From Roseitalea sp. MMSF_3546 (GTDB lineage: Bacteria > Pseudomonadota > Alphaproteobacteria > Rhizobiales > Rhizobiaceae), in contig NZ_JASHKB010000028.1 in assembly GCF_030732865.1 (NCBI RefSeq), forward strand, positions 1-48,712: a DNA stretch of 48,712 bases. Reading direction: 5' to 3'. Position numbers and translations under genes: made by a program. Positions within the stretch are counted from its first letter, which is position 1; the number at the start of each line of letters is the position of its first letter. This document shows, piece by piece, positions 33,082-41,935 of this stretch. The notes beneath the pieces are model-generated. The model was given only the letters and a program-made list of their open reading frames with translations, was not told where the DNA came from and searched no databases.

Positions 33082-33843
33082 TCAAGTGCTTTCAGATCGG
33101 CCAAAATCGAAAAGTACAGAAGGCAATTCAGCAAAGCTAATATAATCTAGTCCACGCAACGCTGTCTCCAGCTGCTCACCATATATACTCGCCTTTTTTC
33201 CACCAACCTTGCTCTCGATTGCATTTCTCATAGCGAAAGTTGGATAATTCAAATTTGCTAGAAACACGCCGTACTTATACTTAACATATGGAATCAAGAG
33301 ATCACAAGCTTGAGGGGCACGTTTCTTCAAAGTCTGAAATACAGAGTCTAAGTGAGAGAAAGTCGCGATTTCGAATGTTAGGTCGAGATCTCTGGGATCA
33401 TTAATTTGTTCGATAGCCCTTGCACGATCCATCATGATGGAAAGACCATCCACCAAGTGAATATCGAAACTACCCAGGACGTTTGCTATCAACTCCGCTT
33501 GAAGGGGTTCGATATTCCTCCAGATCGACTCAAGCAATCTAAACTCTGCATCTCTGTCAAACCCGAATGAATTATACTGCGCCTCGAGAGTCACCCTAAG
33601 TATTTCTCTGTTACTCAGAGGAACTCTTAGCCTGTGGTTCAAGGTTCGCATTGGCTCGGATTGAACCACACAGAGTAACAGAAACCACTTTTGGCGAAAC
33701 ATTAGGAAAACGCGATGCTTGAAGTGCGAGTCTCGATGTAAAAGGTAGCGTGCCCCAGCTCTGCCCAAGATTGGCAGCTTTAGAGCCATGTACTCATAAT
33801 CGAGTATATAGTTTCGTGATATATACTCAAATACGACGCTCAT
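33082..33843 (-). CDS. Unknown 253-aa protein of the hydrolase cassette
   Basis: I do not recognise a family. The protein is soluble apart from one hydrophobic patch (about 42-62, HRVFLMFRQKWFLLLCVV) that could touch a membrane, followed by mixed helical segments (FRLLESIWRNIEPLQAELIA; LDSVFQTLKKRAPQACDLL). No signal peptide is seen. It starts within the last 4 bases of the hydrolase gene (ATGA), so the two are coupled. Base composition is clearly AT-richer than the flanking tail genes and codon use is different, which marks it as acquired. A partner, effector or sensor of the hydrolase is the simplest guess. Confidence 0.7.
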   Translation of the reverse strand: MSVVFEYISRNYILDYEYMALKLPILGRAGARYLLHRDSHFKHRVFLMFRQKWFLLLCVVQSEPMRTLNHRLRVPLSNREILRVTLEAQYNSFGFDRDAEFRLLESIWRNIEPLQAELIANVLGSFDIHLVDGLSIMMDRARAIEQINDPRDLDLTFEIATFSHLDSVFQTLKKRAPQACDLLIPYVKYKYGVFLANLNYPTFAMRNAIESKVGGKKASIYGEQLETALRGLDYISFAELPSVLFDFGRSEST

Positions 33844-34688
33844 GAGACAAATTCCTGACAGACCTGCAGCACATGACGCCTTTGATTTGACGTTTTCACA
33901 AGCGTTGTGTGGTCTTCATTCTCAAGCGTTTCAAAAATTGGATCTTGCGCAAAATCTGCTACTTCGACAACATTCTCATAGACACCAAAGAATGTTGACT
34001 TGGCCACCAAAAGACTCAGTCTCCCCCGTCGGGCAATCTCAGTATTCGTGTCGGCTTCCAGCGCGGCGACGAACTCGCTACCTGGACTCAAGTCTAGAAG
34101 CACTTGCTTCCTGAAATTAAAAAGATTGCGAAACCATGCCAATAGACTTCCACCGAACCCGCGTGAGATTATATCTTCAGACAGCGTGTGAAGCGAAGCG
34201 CCTTTGTGGGCAGGTGCGAAGAGCACAATCTCAATATCGTCAAACTCCTGAGACTGTCGTTGTGCGAGATCGACGGCGATCCGTCGCATTAGTGCCGCAC
34301 CAAGCGAATGGCAGACAATTAATACACGTTTGTATCTGAAATCTGGCCTTCTCTTTATGAAGTAAAGGTGCTTATTTGCTTGATCCCCAGGTGATGTGAT
34401 GAATTCCCTAAGTATTCCCCCGATAAGTCGCGCAGAAATAAGCGCACGAGACTTTGTGCTGTCATATCCGATAAACAATACGTCGGTATGCTTGAATGCC
34501 ACATCATCGCGTAGCTCCGAAGCAACGTCAAACCAAGTTCCCTCGGCCGTACCAGTGAAGCCGTGAATGAAAACGATCAAATGGTCTGGCAGAGCCTTGG
34601 ACCAGTGCGCCGTTGTCCCCAAACCGCGACCAATCCGGCGGCCTATGAAGTGGTTAGATTCGGTATAGTACTCCATGATGGTGAGCAT
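33840..34688 (-). CDS. Alpha/beta-hydrolase (lipase/esterase fold) cargo protein
   Basis: This 282-aa cytoplasmic alpha/beta-hydrolase has the oxyanion strand-turn LIVFIHGFTGT (about 37-47), the nucleophile elbow VCHSLGAA with Ser128, and a candidate catalytic His260 in ENEDHTTLVK, as in many lipase/esterase proteins. An acid residue between about 200 and 250 is expected but not assigned. Substrate is unknown; phospholipids or thioesters are possible. It is followed by an overlapping unknown gene. Both are AT-rich insertions between two normally adjacent tail-completion genes and are read in the late direction. It is not a virion gene by family; a defence or superinfection role is inferred from position only. 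Confidence 0.8.
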   Translation of the reverse strand: MLTIMEYYTESNHFIGRRIGRGLGTTAHWSKALPDHLIVFIHGFTGTAEGTWFDVASELRDDVAFKHTDVLFIGYDSTKSRALISARLIGGILREFITSPGDQANKHLYFIKRRPDFRYKRVLIVCHSLGAALMRRIAVDLAQRQSQEFDDIEIVLFAPAHKGASLHTLSEDIISRGFGGSLLAWFRNLFNFRKQVLLDLSPGSEFVAALEADTNTEIARRGRLSLLVAKSTFFGVYENVVEVADFAQDPIFETLENEDHTTLVKTSNQRRHVLQVCQEFVS

Positions 34689-34739
34689 GCATCCGTGCGA
34701 TTAAGACATCAATGTCTGGCTCCCCTCGCGACGAGCACT

Positions 34740-35372
34740 TCACGATTTGCATTCCAACCAGTTCGCGACGATCAACCCCGGCACGCTGTCGTGCGCCCGC
34801 GCGGCATCCCGATCCAGATCCAGCCGCTTCGGCAACTTCACCTGGGGCACCAGCAGGAAGATCGGTGCGGTGACCTGGTTGCGGCCGGTCTTCGCGCGCG
34901 ACGCCACCGCCTGACCGCGGGTGTTGATGCGGGCCCGGTCGGCGACGAGCAGGCTCGGGCCGCGGCGCCGATAAACGAAGCGGAGGCGCAGCCCGCGGCG
35001 CCGTTCCCACTCGCCGGGGGTGAGCTTGGCGCCTCGGAGGCCTCGGCCAGCGGCTTCTGTCGGGATCGCGAGCCAGAAGCCGTCCTTCGAGCGGATCAGC
35101 GGGCCGGTGTCGTGGGCGCCGACGATCACCGGGGCCTTGGCCCAGACGAGCGCCGCGGCGTTCAGGCTCTCGCCGGCCTTCGGATAGGTCTGGCTCCGGA
35201 TCGAGTTGACGAGCCGCCGGCCAAGGCCCGCGCCGGTGATCTGGCCACGCCAGGCGGTCTTGAGACCGGTGCCGGCCTCGCGCATGGCGGCGGTGACGGC
35301 CTTCTCCCCGGCCCTCACCTCGGCGGCCATGGCGGCGACGAGGTCGGGCGTGATGTCGATCTTCAGCTTCAT
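34740..35372 (-). CDS. Tail completion protein, DUF6441-like
   Basis: This 210-aa protein begins KLKIDITPDLVAAMAAEVRAG in two overlapping blocks and has SKDGFWLAIPTEAAGRG and VTAPIFLLVPQVKLPKRL, a pattern I associate with DUF6441/HK97-gp10-like minor tail proteins. These act at the head-tail interface. It follows the small connector gene with a 5-base gap. Its C-terminus (NWLECKS) ends close to the start of the inserted hydrolase cassette, so the last residues may have been altered by the insertion. Confidence 0.75.
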   Translation of the reverse strand: MKLKIDITPDLVAAMAAEVRAGEKAVTAAMREAGTGLKTAWRGQITGAGLGRRLVNSIRSQTYPKAGESLNAAALVWAKAPVIVGAHDTGPLIRSKDGFWLAIPTEAAGRGLRGAKLTPGEWERRRGLRLRFVYRRRGPSLLVADRARINTRGQAVASRAKTGRNQVTAPIFLLVPQVKLPKRLDLDRDAARAHDSVPGLIVANWLECKS

Positions 35373-35377
35373 CGCGG

Positions 35378-35689
35378 TCAGGCCGGGCGCAGGTCCACGG
35401 TCCAGACGAGCCGCTCGCGGTCGCGGACGGGCTCGCCCTGGATGAGGAAGGCCTCGCCGTCGATCTCGATGCGGTCGCCGGGACGCGGGTTGGCCACTTC
35501 GGCGAGGCGCAGGTCCAGCCGGGTGGTCTCTGACCAGATGCGCGCCTCGCCGAAGTTCGTGACGTCATCGGGACGGCGAAGGATCGCGCGCACCAATGCC
35601 GGCGCACCGCCCTCGGCGGTGTAGACGACGTCACGCGCCAGATGCGCGTCCGCAAAGAGCGCGTCGAGGGCGGCGGCGAAGGCGGTCAT
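35378..35689 (-). CDS. Head-tail connector protein, small
   Basis: This 103-aa protein runs from TAFAAALDALFADAHLA to LVWTVDLRPA and has the beta-rich PGDRIEIDGEAFLIQGEPV core of gpFII-like head-tail joining proteins. The frame is open far upstream, but the ATG at 35689 overlaps the stop of the DUF2190 gene, which decides the start. It lies between capsid decoration and tail completion genes as expected for a connector. Confidence 0.75.
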   Translation of the reverse strand: MTAFAAALDALFADAHLARDVVYTAEGGAPALVRAILRRPDDVTNFGEARIWSETTRLDLRLAEVANPRPGDRIEIDGEAFLIQGEPVRDRERLVWTVDLRPA

Positions 35690-36024
35690 CAGAAGCTGCC
35701 GTTCAGGCGCACCCGGCCAATGGTGTCGCCGGCCCCGCCCGCCACCGCCTCGACGGCAACGCCTACAGGCGTGTTGTCGGTCGCGACCGTCGTGCAGCGC
35801 TTGTTGGTGTCGTCCCAGTACACCTTGGCGCCGACGGTCCAGGCCTGCGAGCCGATCTTGGTGAGATCGAAGACGCCTGTGAGCGCGGCCTCGACGGTCG
35901 CGCCGCTGGCGGCGTCCCCAGCGGCCACGCCGAAGATCGAGCCAACGAGCATGCCTTCGCCGGAGGTCACGGCATAGGGCGCGGTCAGGGTGAGGGTGTT
36001 GCCCGGTTGGACGTAGTTCTTCAT
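35689..36024 (-). CDS. DUF2190 capsid decoration protein
   Basis: This 111-aa protein begins MKNYVQPGNTLTLTAPYAV and shows VYWDDTNKRCTTVATDNTP, the DUF2190 pattern. Members are capsid cement/decoration proteins encoded next to major capsid genes. Its neighbour upstream is the protease-capsid fusion, separated by a hairpin, and it overlaps the connector gene downstream. Family and place agree well. Confidence 0.87.
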   Translation of the reverse strand: MKNYVQPGNTLTLTAPYAVTSGEGMLVGSIFGVAAGDAASGATVEAALTGVFDLTKIGSQAWTVGAKVYWDDTNKRCTTVATDNTPVGVAVEAVAGGAGDTIGRVRLNGSF

Positions 36025-36048
36025 CGCGCATTCCTTTCGCGGAACGAC

Positions 36049-36074
36049 GACGGGCGGCGAGCGGGCCGCCCGTC
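36049..36074. promoter_or_regulatory. 10-bp hairpin between capsid and decoration genes
   Basis: GACGGGCGGC, a 6-nt loop, then GCCGCCCGTC form a perfect 10-bp GC stem in the 83-base space after the capsid gene. There is no T-tract. It may partially terminate transcription or protect the abundant capsid mRNA from 3' decay. Confidence 0.5.
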
Positions 36075-36107
36075 CGTCAGGGATCAGTGTTCAGGGGATG
36101 GCCCGGC

Positions 36108-38174
36108 TCACGCGCCGGGGTTCTTGTAGAGACCGCGCCAGTCGATGGCCTTGGCGCCGAAGTCGAGGCGGCACTTGATCTCGACGCCGTCGACGTCGAA
36201 GCCGTTGCGCGTCTCGATGTAGGCGCCCTGCTGGCCCTCGAGATAGGCGTACTCGATGGTGTCGATCTGGTTCGGGCTCGCCGCCAGGTACCAGGCCGTC
36301 TCGCTCGCGGCATCGAGCCGCGGCTCGGCGATGGGCGAGAGCGTCCGGATCGACTGCGGCACGACATTGCCGCTCTGCGCGGGCACGAGGTTCTGGGCGA
36401 CCAGCTGTTCTGCCTTCAGCTCCAGCGCGGCCGGCACGATCAGGAAGGCGGGCCGGATGTTCAGCACCGTCTTCTTGTCGAGCCCGGTCTGCTTGCGCAT
36501 CGCCGCCCGCGCGAGGCCCACACTGTCGACCCCGAGCGCCGCGCCCGAGCCGGCGAGGTTCTTGTGGGTCGCGTGGAACAGCGCCGTGCCGTCGGCCATG
36601 GCCGGGTTCGACGTCACGATGTCCCAAACCACGTCCGATTCCAGCTGCGCGATGGAGTTGCCGTACATCGCCGGGATGCGGGTGAATGCGTCGAGATCGT
36701 CGTTGATCAGCACCTGCCGGGTGATGGCGACGACGCGGCCGTAGGTCTCGATGCGGTAGCTCTCCTTGCTCTCGCCGAGCGTGCCGCGCTTGAACTCGCC
36801 GCTCTCGCCGACCTTGAGGAGCTGCGGCGCCTCGCCCAGCTGGACCCGGTGCATCGCCTTGAAGTCGGTGGCCAGCACCTGCCGGCAGAAGAGAGGGAAG
36901 GTGCGCGGATAGGCCTCGTAGGCCTGGCGCAGCGTCTTGTTGGTGACGGCGGCGAGGATCTCGGGGAAGTCCGAGGTCGAGTGCAGCGCGCGCGTCGCCA
37001 CCTCGTCGCGCGACAGGCCGCGGGTGCTGGCGCCCGCCGTCTCGAGGCTTTCGCGGGCGAGCTCCATCAGCGTCATGCCGCGGTACTCGCGGGCGGCGTC
37101 CTCCAGCGGGAAGAGCGTCGGGCTGTAGCGGTGCAGGAGCGCGTTCGAGATCGCCTCGCGCCGGGTGACCGTGGCGTCGCGCCCGCCGAGCGGGATCGAG
37201 ACATTGGGGAAGGTCCGGGTCTCGTCGGCCTTGGCCGCCACCTGGTCGAGGATCAGCCGGCGGGCTTCGTCGATGGAGACGCCGCGCTTGATCAGGTCGT
37301 CGGCAAAGCCGCGCTCGAGCTGCAGCTTGTCGGCGAGACCATGGATCGTGGAGACGCGCTCCCGCTCCTGCGCGCGGGCCTCGCTGACCAGCGCGTCGGT
37401 GTCGACGCTGCGGCTGCGATCCTCGGGCGCCGGGTCCGGCGCGGACTTCGTTGCCTTGGCCCTGGTGTCGGCGGCGCGGGTCTGGGTGTCGGCTGCGCCG
37501 GTCTTGTCGTCGGTCATGCTCGTCTCCTCGGGCGCTGCCGTGGTGTTGCTCTTCTGCTCGGCTGTCTCAGCCTTGCTCTCGGTCTTGTCCGTCATCGGGG
37601 ATGCTCCTTCGCTGGTGGGGGCGTCCCGGCGGTGGAGGACGCAGTCGTGATGTTCGCTGTTCGAGCGGAAACCGGCGGCTGGGTCGGCGCCGACCGGCAC
37701 GGCGGAGATCTCGAACGGGGTCCAGTCGACCGCCCGCCAGAGCTCGCGCTGCCCATCGGGCTTGCTGATCTCGAAGCGATGGACCTGGTAGCCGATGGAG
37801 ACCGCGCGGATGTGCCCGGCCTCGATGTCGCGCCAGATATCGCCGACCGCGTCGCGCTCGGAGAGCCGGATGCGGGCGATGCCCTGACCGTTCTCGATCC
37901 GCGCCGAGCCCGGCACGACCGAGCCGATCACCGCGTCGAGATCGTGCGCCTCGTGAACCTTCAGGAACGGGGCGCCCGCGTTCAGCCGCTCGAGCCGCAC
38001 ATGCTCGGGCGCCATGCTGAGTTCCTCGTCATGCGGCTCGCCGAAGAGCGCGGCGCGCCGCACCCGGGCGCCGGTCGACCAGATCACCTCGACGCTGCGC
38101 GTCTCTGGGTCGATGCTGTTCGGCGCAAGCTCCGCCGACCGGCGGAATGCCGGCAGTTCGATGGTCTGCTCCAT
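36108..38174 (-). CDS. Prohead protease - major capsid protein fusion
   Basis: This 688-aa protein joins two normally separate morphogenesis proteins. Residues 1-170 are an HK97-type prohead protease with His74 (FLKVHEAHD) and Ser126 (IRAVSIGYQ). A low-complexity charged linker (about 190-290) is likely a scaffold-like delta region. From about 390 on lies a Mu gpT-like major capsid domain (RVVAITRQVLINDDLDAF, TALFHATHKNL, ending DWRGLYKNPGA). The protease would act on its own linker in the prohead. The length and order match known fusion proteins. It follows the portal gene with a 13-base gap. Confidence 0.93.
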   Translation of the reverse strand: MEQTIELPAFRRSAELAPNSIDPETRSVEVIWSTGARVRRAALFGEPHDEELSMAPEHVRLERLNAGAPFLKVHEAHDLDAVIGSVVPGSARIENGQGIARIRLSERDAVGDIWRDIEAGHIRAVSIGYQVHRFEISKPDGQRELWRAVDWTPFEISAVPVGADPAAGFRSNSEHHDCVLHRRDAPTSEGASPMTDKTESKAETAEQKSNTTAAPEETSMTDDKTGAADTQTRAADTRAKATKSAPDPAPEDRSRSVDTDALVSEARAQERERVSTIHGLADKLQLERGFADDLIKRGVSIDEARRLILDQVAAKADETRTFPNVSIPLGGRDATVTRREAISNALLHRYSPTLFPLEDAAREYRGMTLMELARESLETAGASTRGLSRDEVATRALHSTSDFPEILAAVTNKTLRQAYEAYPRTFPLFCRQVLATDFKAMHRVQLGEAPQLLKVGESGEFKRGTLGESKESYRIETYGRVVAITRQVLINDDLDAFTRIPAMYGNSIAQLESDVVWDIVTSNPAMADGTALFHATHKNLAGSGAALGVDSVGLARAAMRKQTGLDKKTVLNIRPAFLIVPAALELKAEQLVAQNLVPAQSGNVVPQSIRTLSPIAEPRLDAASETAWYLAASPNQIDTIEYAYLEGQQGAYIETRNGFDVDGVEIKCRLDFGAKAIDWRGLYKNPGA

Positions 38175-38187
38175 GAGTGGATCCTCG

Positions 38188-39732
38188 TCAGGCCCCGTCG
38201 CCGGGTGTTTCGTCGTCTACCGCTTCGCTGCTTGAGGCGGTGTCATCCGGCTCGGTCGCGGGGTCGGCCGGCGCACTGGCCTGCGCGCTGCCGGTCTTGG
38301 TGACCCGGCGCGGGTCGCTGTCGAGCACGAGGCCCAGCTCGTCGAGCTTGGCGTTCGTGGCCGCGATCTCGGCCAGCACAGCGTCGGGGTTGCGGCCCTG
38401 CCGGGCGATGGCCTCGGCCAGCGTCATGGTGCCGGAGCGGATGGCGAGCAGGTCGGCCATCGCGTCCTTCTGCGGGTCGACCGCCTCGAACTTCGGCGGC
38501 GACCATTCCACCGGCACGTCCGGCGTCGGGATGCGCCCTGCCGCCCACGCCGCTTCCGTGAACCAGCGCCAGACGGGCGCGCAGAACATCGGGATGAACA
38601 GCTGCCACTGCACCGCGTCGATCATCCGGCGGAACTCCACGAGCCCCGCGCGGATCGACGAGTAATTCACCTGGCTGAGATCCCCGGTCAGCAGCTCGTA
38701 GGGCACGCGGAAGCCGGCAGAGATCGTTTGCAGGCTCGCCCGCTTGTATTCGCCATAGCCCCCGGTGGCCGCCGGCTGGTTGAACCGGATGTCCTTGCCC
38801 CCGCGGGCATAAGCGATGAGCCCCGGCTCGAACCGCTCGACCCGGTTGCCGTCGGCGTCGACCACGGCGGGCGCGATGCCCTGCTGCGCTTCCTCGTCAC
38901 CAAAGACGATGGCGGTGACGCAGGCTTCCGTTTTCTTGCGCACGATCTCTGCCACCTCGTAATCGTCGAGATCGCGCAAGGCGCGGATGACCGGCGCGCC
39001 CCAGGGCACGCCGCGCGCCTGCGTGCGCTGCTTCTCGTAGACATGGGCGATCTCGCTGGCCGGCACCGCCCGGCTGGTAAGCCCGCCCGTCAGGCTGAGT
39101 GTGGCGTCGCCCGGATGCGCGCCGAAGAGCCAGTAGGCCCGCCGCCGGCCGAGCGCGTCGAACTCGATCCCCTGCACCGCCTGGCCCGCGCCGAGCGCGC
39201 CGTTGCGGGTGGCGTCGAGGAAGTCGGCCTCGAGCAGCTGAAGCTGGACCGGCGGCATGATGCCGTCGCCGGGGCGGCGCGGACGGCGGCGGACCAGCAC
39301 CTCGCCGGCCTCGACCATCTCGCGGCAGGCGAGCGTCTGGAGCCCGTAGAAGTCGAGCTGGCTGTCGGCGTCGCAGCCCCGCGCCCAGATCTCGAAGAGC
39401 CGGTCGACCTCGCGGTCGAGCGCGGCGTCGCCGCTGGCGGCGCGCGGCATGATCCCAGCACCCACGATGTTGTTCACGAGCACCGAGACCGCCTTGGCCG
39501 CGTGCGGGTTGTTCCGCACGAGATCCCGCATCCTGTCGCGCAGCAGCGCGCCGGCCCGGCCGATCTCGGAATCGGCCGAGGATCCCGGCGCGTGCCAGCC
39601 ATCCGTGCGTCGGCCGCGGGCTGCGCCCTCGTAGGAGCGGGCGAGCCCCTCGAAAGCCTGCCGCGCCAGCACGCGGCGCGTGGCCGTGCGCGGGGCGACC
39701 GAGGCGATGGCCCTGTCGAGCCAAGAGACCAT
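38188..39732 (-). CDS. Phage portal protein (lambda gpB family)
   Basis: This 514-aa protein has the lambda-family portal opening (LDRAIASVAPRTATRRV, then SYEGAARGRRTDGW) and conserved HAAKAVSVLVNNIVGAGI and QVNYSSIRAGLVEFRRM. The portal forms the dodecameric ring for DNA passage at one capsid vertex. It lies between the gpW-like and capsid genes and overlaps the gpW-like stop by one base. A Pro/Ser/Glu-rich C-terminal tail is not conserved-looking. Confidence 0.94.
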   Translation of the reverse strand: MVSWLDRAIASVAPRTATRRVLARQAFEGLARSYEGAARGRRTDGWHAPGSSADSEIGRAGALLRDRMRDLVRNNPHAAKAVSVLVNNIVGAGIMPRAASGDAALDREVDRLFEIWARGCDADSQLDFYGLQTLACREMVEAGEVLVRRRPRRPGDGIMPPVQLQLLEADFLDATRNGALGAGQAVQGIEFDALGRRRAYWLFGAHPGDATLSLTGGLTSRAVPASEIAHVYEKQRTQARGVPWGAPVIRALRDLDDYEVAEIVRKKTEACVTAIVFGDEEAQQGIAPAVVDADGNRVERFEPGLIAYARGGKDIRFNQPAATGGYGEYKRASLQTISAGFRVPYELLTGDLSQVNYSSIRAGLVEFRRMIDAVQWQLFIPMFCAPVWRWFTEAAWAAGRIPTPDVPVEWSPPKFEAVDPQKDAMADLLAIRSGTMTLAEAIARQGRNPDAVLAEIAATNAKLDELGLVLDSDPRRVTKTGSAQASAPADPATEPDDTASSSEAVDDETPGDGA

Positions 39733-39938
39733 CAGCGATCCCCGCGCGAGAAGCCGGCGAAGCCCGCGATGGGCCGCGCCGTGGCGCCGGCGATCTGGCG
39801 CTCGATGGTGCGGATGCGCCCCAGCAGGTCGTCGGCCGAGCCATAGTCCACGGTTTTGCCGTCATAGCTCACCCGCGTCGTCCCGCTCGCATAGGCGCGC
39901 CGGAGTGCCGCGAGCTCCGCTTCCGTCCAGTCCGCCAT
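39732..39938 (-). CDS. gpW-like head-tail joining protein
   Basis: This 68-aa protein has the gpW pattern: WTEAELAALRRAYASGTT, a beta hairpin RVSYDGKTVDYGS and helix LLGRIRTIERQI. gpW closes the portal channel after packaging. The ATG at 39938 is used because it begins the gpW homology and follows the terminase stop by 2 bases; the frame is open further upstream within the terminase gene. The order terminase-gpW-portal is that of lambda. Confidence 0.88.
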   Translation of the reverse strand: MADWTEAELAALRRAYASGTTRVSYDGKTVDYGSADDLLGRIRTIERQIAGATARPIAGFAGFSRGDR

Positions 39939-39940
39939 TG

Positions 39941-41935
39941 TCAGAACCATCCTTCCCGTCGCCCGAGCCAGTCGGAGCGGCGCTTGCCTTGGGGGCCGGT
40001 ATCGGGCCGCCCGATCAGACCGGCCGGGCTGTCCATGCCGCTCGGCACGCCGAGCTGCGCTTCCAGATCGGCCCATGTCGCCTCGGGCCAGCGATCCGCG
40101 CCCGCGATCCAGGCTGCGGCGCGGGCGTAGACCCGGCAGTCCAGCGCCTCGTTGCGCTCACGGAGCTTCTGCCATTCGAGCTTCGCGAAGCCGCGCCGGT
40201 TGCGGACCGTCACCAACTGCTCGGCTGTCAGTTGCCGGATCCACTCGGTGTCGGCCCAGCCAGGCAGATGCACCGTGCCGGGCGCGAACGCCGCGCCATC
40301 CTCCAGTTCCTCGGCCGTCGGCCGGGCCAACCGCAGAAAGCGGTAGGTCTCGGCCTTGAAGGTCGAAGTCGCCACGGTCCAGAGCCGCGCGCCCCGGCGC
40401 AGGCGCTTCCCGCCCGCGGTCGCGTCGACGTAAGTCGGCCCCGAGACCGGGCTCGCCCGGTTGAACCCCTCGAGCCCCTTCACGGGCGCTACCTGCGCAA
40501 AGCCGACCGAGCGCGCCCAGCCATAGACCGCGGCCGTCTCGTAGCCCGTGTCGATGGCCAGCCGCGCGAGGCCGAGGTCCGCACCGCCGGCATGCCGCCA
40601 GCTGCGGCCCAGCAGATCCGTCAACGCGTCCCATGCCTCGGGTCGTGCTGGCCCACCCTCGATCACGACATGATCGACGAGCCAGCTTTCCAGCCCGCGG
40701 CCCCAGGCCCAGACATCGACCTCGATCCGGTCCTTCTGCACGTCGGCGCCGGCGGTCAGGAACAGACCACCCGCAGGGACCGTGCCCGCCGGCCAGTCCT
40801 CGCGCCGCTCGGCGATCCGCTGCCAGTCGGGCGCGCCGCCGGTCTCGATCCAGGTCTCGCCAAGCACCGTGTTGCGGAACACCCGCTCGGTCTCGTCCGA
40901 GCCCACCGCCGTCTCCTTGTCCCGCGCGATGTCGGCCCAGCTCTTCCACCCCGGCGGCGAATAGAGCGCCGAGAGATGAAACCCCACCGTGCGCGCGTCC
41001 CGGGCCTCTGCGGTCGCTCGCCATTCGCCCGCAGCCAGCATCGCCGGCTTGTGGTGCTCCTCGATGGGCTCGTCGCAGGCATCGCAGTGATACGCCGCCG
41101 TCTCCGGTTTGCCCTTCTCCCAGCGCAGCCGCTCGAAGCGCAGCCACTGCATCGCGCCGCAATGCGGGCACGGCACGAAGAACCGGCGCTGGTCGCTCGC
41201 CTCGTACTCCCGCTCGATCCGGCTGACGCCGCGGATCGTCGGCGTCGAGACCAGGAAGACCTTGCGCCGGTGCGCAAAGGTCAGCGAGCGCGCCTCGGCG
41301 AGCCCGACCGGGTCGCCTTCCTCGTCAGCCGAGGCCGGATAGGCGTCGACCTCGTCGAGGAAGACGTAGCGCGCCGGCATCGAGCGCAGCCCCACCGCCG
41401 AGTTGGCGCCGGTCATCACCAGCACGCCGCCGGGGAAATCCTTCGACAGCTGCGTGTTGCCGCTGTCGCGCGCCCGCGCGGGGCGGACGCGTTCCTTCAG
41501 CGCCGGACTCTCCTCGATCAGCGGGTCGATCCGCTGGCGAGAGTTCCGCTTGGCCAGCTCCACAGTCGGCTGGACGGCGAGCATCGGCCCGGGCGCGTGG
41601 TGGATCACGAAGCCGATCCAGTTGTTGCCGGCCTCCGTCGCGCCGACCTGCGCGGCCTTCATGAACACGACCCGCTGGGTTGGATCGCCGGGCGAGAGCG
41701 CGTCCATGATCGCGCGCATGTAGGGCGTGCGCTCGGTGCGGTAGCGGCCGGGTTCGGCGCTCGCACGCGAGCTCAGCCAGCGGTGCCTGTCCGACCATTC
41801 CGAGACGGTCAGCCAGGGATCGGGCGTGAGCCCGCGGCCCCAGGCCCGGAGCAGCGCCTCCGCGCCGTCGAACTGGGCGATATCCTCAGAGAGCGATCCG
41901 GGGCTGGGCGAGTTCCTCGAGATGGGCGCGGACAT
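39941..41935 (-). CDS. Terminase large subunit (gpA family)
   Basis: This 664-aa packaging motor has an N-terminal ATPase with a variant Walker A (KAAQVGATE, Lys93) and Walker B YVFLDEVDAYP (Asp194-Glu195). A zinc-ribbon-like pair of CxxC motifs at 256-259 and 284-287 follows, and the C-terminal RNase H-like nuclease includes TAGADVQKDRIEVDVWAWG. Length and motifs match lambda gpA-type enzymes that cut at cos or pac sites. It overlaps the small subunit gene by 50 bases. The gene is intact. Confidence 0.95.
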   Translation of the reverse strand: MSAPISRNSPSPGSLSEDIAQFDGAEALLRAWGRGLTPDPWLTVSEWSDRHRWLSSRASAEPGRYRTERTPYMRAIMDALSPGDPTQRVVFMKAAQVGATEAGNNWIGFVIHHAPGPMLAVQPTVELAKRNSRQRIDPLIEESPALKERVRPARARDSGNTQLSKDFPGGVLVMTGANSAVGLRSMPARYVFLDEVDAYPASADEEGDPVGLAEARSLTFAHRRKVFLVSTPTIRGVSRIEREYEASDQRRFFVPCPHCGAMQWLRFERLRWEKGKPETAAYHCDACDEPIEEHHKPAMLAAGEWRATAEARDARTVGFHLSALYSPPGWKSWADIARDKETAVGSDETERVFRNTVLGETWIETGGAPDWQRIAERREDWPAGTVPAGGLFLTAGADVQKDRIEVDVWAWGRGLESWLVDHVVIEGGPARPEAWDALTDLLGRSWRHAGGADLGLARLAIDTGYETAAVYGWARSVGFAQVAPVKGLEGFNRASPVSGPTYVDATAGGKRLRRGARLWTVATSTFKAETYRFLRLARPTAEELEDGAAFAPGTVHLPGWADTEWIRQLTAEQLVTVRNRRGFAKLEWQKLRERNEALDCRVYARAAAWIAGADRWPEATWADLEAQLGVPSGMDSPAGLIGRPDTGPQGKRRSDWLGRREGWF

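Noticed and set aside
36087-38303. Long + strand open frame opposite the capsid fusion gene
   Set aside because: It is antisense to a well-supported protein, has Arg/Val/Ala/Asp-rich composition typical of GC-rich shadows and no recognisable domain.
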